Assembly: GCF_037975245.1 (NCBI RefSeq)
Contig: NC_092565.1
Span: 15,715,499 to 15,779,498, forward strand
DNA: 64,000 bases
Direction of reading: 5' to 3'
Source: Apostichopus japonicus
Taxonomy: Eukaryota > Echinodermata > Holothuroidea > Aspidochirotida > Stichopodidae
Of the stretch, positions 61,601-64,000 are shown piece by piece. The notes beneath the pieces are model-generated. The model searched no databases. It worked only from the letters and a program-made list of their open reading frames with translations, and had not been told where the DNA came from. Each line of letters starts with the position of its first letter. The stretch's first letter is position 1. A program made the position numbers and the translations under genes.

Positions 61601-63802
61601 TAGTTAAAGGGAGCGTCTCATGCCTCAGTAGATTGACTGATGTCATGCTGACTATGAACTCGTCAGTCAACCAGTAGTGGACCTCATTGTGTATTTCACA
61701 ATCTCTTCCTTGTAAACTAGCTATTGATAACTGTACCTTTTCTCTCTTATACTCTGTTAAAACTTAATGTTTCAGTTACATAACTCTACACAAATTTATA
61801 TGTTTTGTAACCTAAGGCTATTTGCTAACTGAAATATGCAAATAAAATTCATTACTGTCATAATAATTCTACCATCACCAACCCCAACCACCCACACCAC
61901 CTCCCTTCCTCTTCTTCCCCCTTGATTTTTCCTCCCTTTTATTCCATTCTTGGTTACCAGAAAGTCAAAGAACTGTTTTGAAGCTCTCTATAATGGTGCT
62001 ATCGATGGATTAAAGATCTGTGGTTACATCATCGCTAATATTCTGACTATTCTCTGTGTCCTTGCATTGATCAACAACATTCTTCAGTGGCTCGGTGAAC
62101 TAGCAGACATCGAAGGCCTTAGCTTTCAGGTCAGTTTTTAAAACTCTTTCAAGTGCTGTATATTTAAGCAAATTTATATTTAAAGATTAGTATTGTTGCA
62201 ATATCATGATATCAGCAATACTTGTATATTGTTATGAGTTTAACCTCCCAGTATTGTTTTCCAAAAGAAGAAAAAACAATTAAATTTTATAATGAGTCAA
62301 TAAAATGAATTTACCCTTACGAATTTCAAGGACAATGTATAAGATAAATCATTGGTCGATAGGGATGTTTGAAAAAATGTTTGAACAGGATTTACGTGAA
62401 GAAGTCTAAGACGGTATCTTTGACAAAAAACATTGCATCAAGACAATTTAATGTGAGTTTTATCTCAAAAAATTTAACAAACGTTTGGTTTTGAGAGAAC
62501 TGCAAAAGTAGTTGAAATGTGGGACCTAGTGCTGAAAGGTCGGTGATTGTCCTTTGACCTTTATTCAAAATGGTTGACTTTATCCTGCTGGCTTATTTCC
62601 TTTTCAAATGATGCACTTTCTTGTTTTTTGTTCTGTTTGGCTGTAGTTAATCTGCAGGTATCTCCTCTATCCCTTGGCTTGGATTTTGGGTACCGATCCT
62701 GAAGACTGTATGGAAGTTGCGGAACTCATTGGTATCAAGACTTTCCTGAATGAGTATATTGCCTATGAATATCTTTCTACTTATATCAGAGAGAATACAA
62801 TAACGGTAATCAGTTTTTATCTTTCAAAGCCATTTTTGTCTTTGACAATTGTGACAGTGTCTGTCAACAGTGAATCCATAGTAATAGTGTTGTAGTACCT
62901 TCATAACTTTTAACCTATTTCAATATGTAAATATTGTCCTCTATTTTTCCTTTGTCTTCTCCTATACTCATTGTTAAACTTCATTACCTATCTATTCAAG
63001 AGTGATTTTTTATCAGATAATATCAAGAAATGTAAGGACCTTCACAGTCAGCGTTTTGTTTTATCCTCATATCAAGGTTCTGTGAAAACTGCGAATACAA
63101 GAAATCAAACCACAAAAAAATTCAATGCGTCCTCTTTGTAGCTTATTGGCACGTTCTCACAAGTATCATTTTTTTACAGCCAGGACTGAATGTTATATAG
63201 CAAGTCGATTTATGAAGTTGAAAATTGGTCGACTTGACATTGAAATTAAGTAAGCTGCTTTGTAGACCTGTTTCGAGACGGTCTGGTGTACAATGAAATA
63301 TGCAGATGCGTTGCCTTGAAGTCATTTTTTTGCATTTCTTTTACTTCTGTCTGCGATATTATAATTGTGAGAGAGTAAAGATTGTAACATAAGCAAGAAG
63401 TTGTTCATCTTTTGATATCATTAGTTAATTGATTTTTTTTTATTTCTCTTATTCCTAAATGCTATTTTTAAATTTATTACATTAAGTGTTGGGAGAGTGT
63501 ACAAAATTATGGTCCATTCATCATACCAACATACCCAAACCTAACTTGAAATGAATTGTAAATAGGAAACACAAAAACACTTTTATTTTCATTTTTGATT
63601 TTTTCTTTTCCCCCCTTTCAGAGTCGCTCACAAATCATTGTGACCTATGCCATCTGTGGTTTTTCTCATGTTGGTAGCATCGGTGTTCTCTTGGGTGGCC
63701 TTGCACCTCTGGTGCCAGACAGGCTTTCAGAAATCAGTTCTCTTTGCGTGAGGGCGCTCGTTTCTGCCTGCATAGCCTGTTTCATGACAGCTTGTGTTGC
63801 AG
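40675..63802 (+). CDS. SLC28A: Concentrative nucleoside transporter (SLC28/CNT family), 3' end beyond window
   Basis: Exons are 40675-40722, 48712-48849, 52771-53057, 58920-59076, 59256-59450, 60433-60594, 61013-61269, 61961-62129, 62647-62805 and 63622-63802, all phase-consistent (584 codons plus 1 nt). The ATG has an AAAATGG context and an in-frame TAG two codons upstream. The first about 70 residues are cytoplasmic and acidic. TM1-2 lie in exon 3, TM3-4 in exon 4 and TM5 in exon 5 (WRTVFWGVYLQIFFGVLILR). The transport core holds GLMQIVISAFAFIMHHTMG, SNVFVGC, GLATIAGSVLAIYIKFGVSA, SASIMSAPASLVVAKMF, GIKTFLNEYIAY and CGFSHVGSIGVLLGGL. Family members couple Na+ or H+ to nucleoside uptake at the plasma membrane. 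Oddities: G-Q-T-E-[AS]-P is G-C-S-T-A-P (residues 328-333), and the Asn of CGFAN is His540; Glu507 of NEYIAY is kept. One or more exons lie right of 63802. Extra N-terminal exons cannot be excluded. Confidence 0.92.
43249..43266. repeat. (GT)n microsatellite in transporter intron 1
   Basis: A short alternating gt run in otherwise AT-rich intron sequence; no further structure seen. Confidence 0.8.
44700..45670. repeat. 52-bp minisatellite, about 18 copies, transporter intron 1
   Basis: 'gagttatcccactagtg' recurs every 52 bp at 45129, 45181, 45233, 45285, 45337, 45389, 45441, 45493, 45545, 45597 and 45649. The left third (44700-45128) is less regular and contains a higher-order 168-bp duplication: 'ggtcatggaatactaatatc' at 44833 and 45001. 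Units alternate 'agtgttaccat' and 'agtgataccat' variants. Confidence 0.95.
48040..48610. repeat. Degenerate tandem repeat ahead of transporter exon 2
   Basis: Many loose copies of 'gctagatctagtarcatggtggtag', about 25-40 bp each and strongly diverged, enriched in gatc and tagctag. It lies within 700 bp upstream of the exon at 48712. Confidence 0.6.
49234..49285. mobile_element. Terminal fragment of the CAGTGGCGGAG MITE family
   Basis: 'acagaccattctcgcc', a C tract, 'tgaccaatacccctagcgcc' and 'gcaactg' match the right end of the element at 54486-54866. No left end or target duplication was found, so it is truncated. Confidence 0.75.
54095..54350 (+). mobile_element. tRNA-derived SINE with hairpin-rich body
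   Basis: The head has an A box TAGCCTAGTGG (54101-54111), a B box GGTTCGAGTC (54145-54154) and acceptor-like pairing GGAGTG/CACTCC. The body contains compact hairpins: CTGAC-TTCG-GTCAG (54243-54256), GGCTT-TGAT-AAGCC, and TCCTGC-TT-GCAGGA. The tail is an 'atacat' microsatellite. The cloverleaf T stem does not pair well, so this is a SINE and not a tRNA gene. Confidence 0.8.
54486..54866. mobile_element. hAT-like MITE, 381 bp, transporter intron 3
   Basis: Ends are CAATGGCGGAG and CTCCGCCACTG. A perfect 8-bp duplication, attaggcc, is at 54478-54485 and 54867-54874. Internal sequence ('gcccttttcagctttttacc', 'attgacatttgtcacatttt', 'ggtggcgcgccgcttagata') matches 38063-38460 in reverse. Confidence 0.92.
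56030..56175 (+). repeat. Dispersed intronic repeat copy with a DR1 motif
   Basis: Contains 'tgatggaggtcaaaggtcat' followed by 'ttaaggtcag', related to the units at 22740-23130. AGGTCA-A-AGGTCA is a perfect direct repeat spaced by one base, the nuclear-receptor DR1 half-site arrangement. Confidence 0.55.
58066..58245. repeat. 36-bp minisatellite derived from transporter exon 4
   Basis: About four to five units like 'aatgactgctgccaccaata', 'tctttcagttcctgctcat'. The unit resembles the coding sequence at 58957-58990 ('aatgatcgctgccactggtg', 'tcttccattcctgg'); units read MTAATNIFQFLLI where the exon reads MIAATGVFHSWIR. Confidence 0.8.
58282..58919 (+). repeat. Tandem decayed duplications of intron end plus exon 4 head
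   Basis: Copies of 'tgctttctcagggcaatg' have their AG at 58370-58371, 58472-58473, 58575-58576, 58643-58644, 58745-58746 and 58849-58850, before the real acceptor at 58918-58919. Spacings are about 102, 103, 68, 102, 104 and 69 bp. Each copy repeats the pyrimidine tract, AG and the first part of exon 4, then a bridging 'catgtattcaatgctgtata'. An older copy without AG lies near 58285. Those at 58473, 58644 and others hit stops or frameshifts in the exon reading phase; the one at 58851 stays in frame. Confidence 0.88.
60085..60170. repeat. (GAA)n/(GAG)n purine microsatellite, transporter intron 5
   Basis: 86 nt of uninterrupted gaa and gag triplets with a nearly symmetric gaa-gag-gaa order. 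Purine-only on one strand, so triplex-capable. Confidence 0.95.
61371..61560 (+). repeat. Decayed duplications of the transporter exon 7 end and donor
   Basis: The exon 7 end and downstream intron (61236-61325) are repeated at about 61371-61460 and partly at 61523-61560: 'cagcaaaccatgctatgg', 'actgcagacaatgagtcatt', 'gactagagtttattccac'. In the first copy the donor gtgagt has become atgagt. Confidence 0.75.
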
Positions 63803-64000
63803 GTGAGTTAACTTTCATGCCATTTTGGTTAAACTTGAAACAAGTCTTACTCGTAGTAAAAACATGTGAGGATAAAGCCGTCAAAATACTGCTTAATATC
63901 AATGTATTGTACGTTCTGTGAAAGATTCCATTAGTTTTAATAGTGAGCAATATTGTCATCACTTTGTTAAACTAAAATGGTAAGTTACGTTGAATTCATT

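Overview
The window is AT-rich eukaryotic nuclear DNA. Genes are split into short exons of 43-290 nt with canonical GT-AG introns. Introns and spacers carry non-autonomous DNA transposons, tRNA-derived SINEs, a truncated LINE, minisatellites and homopolymer C/G tracts. Gene content and repeat style suggest a marine invertebrate, most likely an invertebrate deuterostome such as an echinoderm; that assignment is inference. There are no operons, CRISPR arrays or prokaryotic features.

Layout. (1) 1-575, minus strand: first coding exon of cyclin J; the rest lies left of the window. (2) 576-8937: spacer with an inverted repeat and a tRNA-like B box. (3) 8938-17433, minus strand: a complete nine-exon gene (249 aa) for a stand-alone SWIB protein with an N-terminal DEK_C domain, resembling yeast Uaf30/Spp27. 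Its introns hold a 1.8-kb hAT-like element with a perfect 8-bp target duplication and a candidate hammerhead ribozyme. (4) 17434-20915: divergent spacer with duplicated AT-rich repeats and a 5'-truncated, frameshifted LINE fragment inside a short tandem repeat. (5) 20916-31855, plus strand: a complete twelve-exon sideroflexin-5 gene (329 aa). (6) 31856-40674: spacer with several hAT-like MITEs (each with an 8-bp duplication), one nested in another, and a SINE. (7) 40675 to the right edge, plus strand: a concentrative nucleoside transporter (SLC28/CNT) with ten exons in the window; its C-terminal end lies beyond.

The four genes have no evident common pathway: a cell-cycle cyclin, a chromatin or transcription factor, a mitochondrial carrier and a plasma-membrane transporter.

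The most interesting signals are in the transporter gene. Its substrate-site motif, normally G-Q-T-E-[AS]-P, reads G-C-S-T-A-P, and the Asn of the CGFAN motif is His. Exon 4 is preceded by a cluster of duplicated 'acceptor plus exon head' cassettes, the nearest of which gives an in-frame alternative acceptor. A minisatellite derived from the same exon lies just upstream, and the end of exon 7 with its donor is duplicated and decayed downstream. The hammerhead-like fold in the SWIB gene intron is the best RNA candidate.
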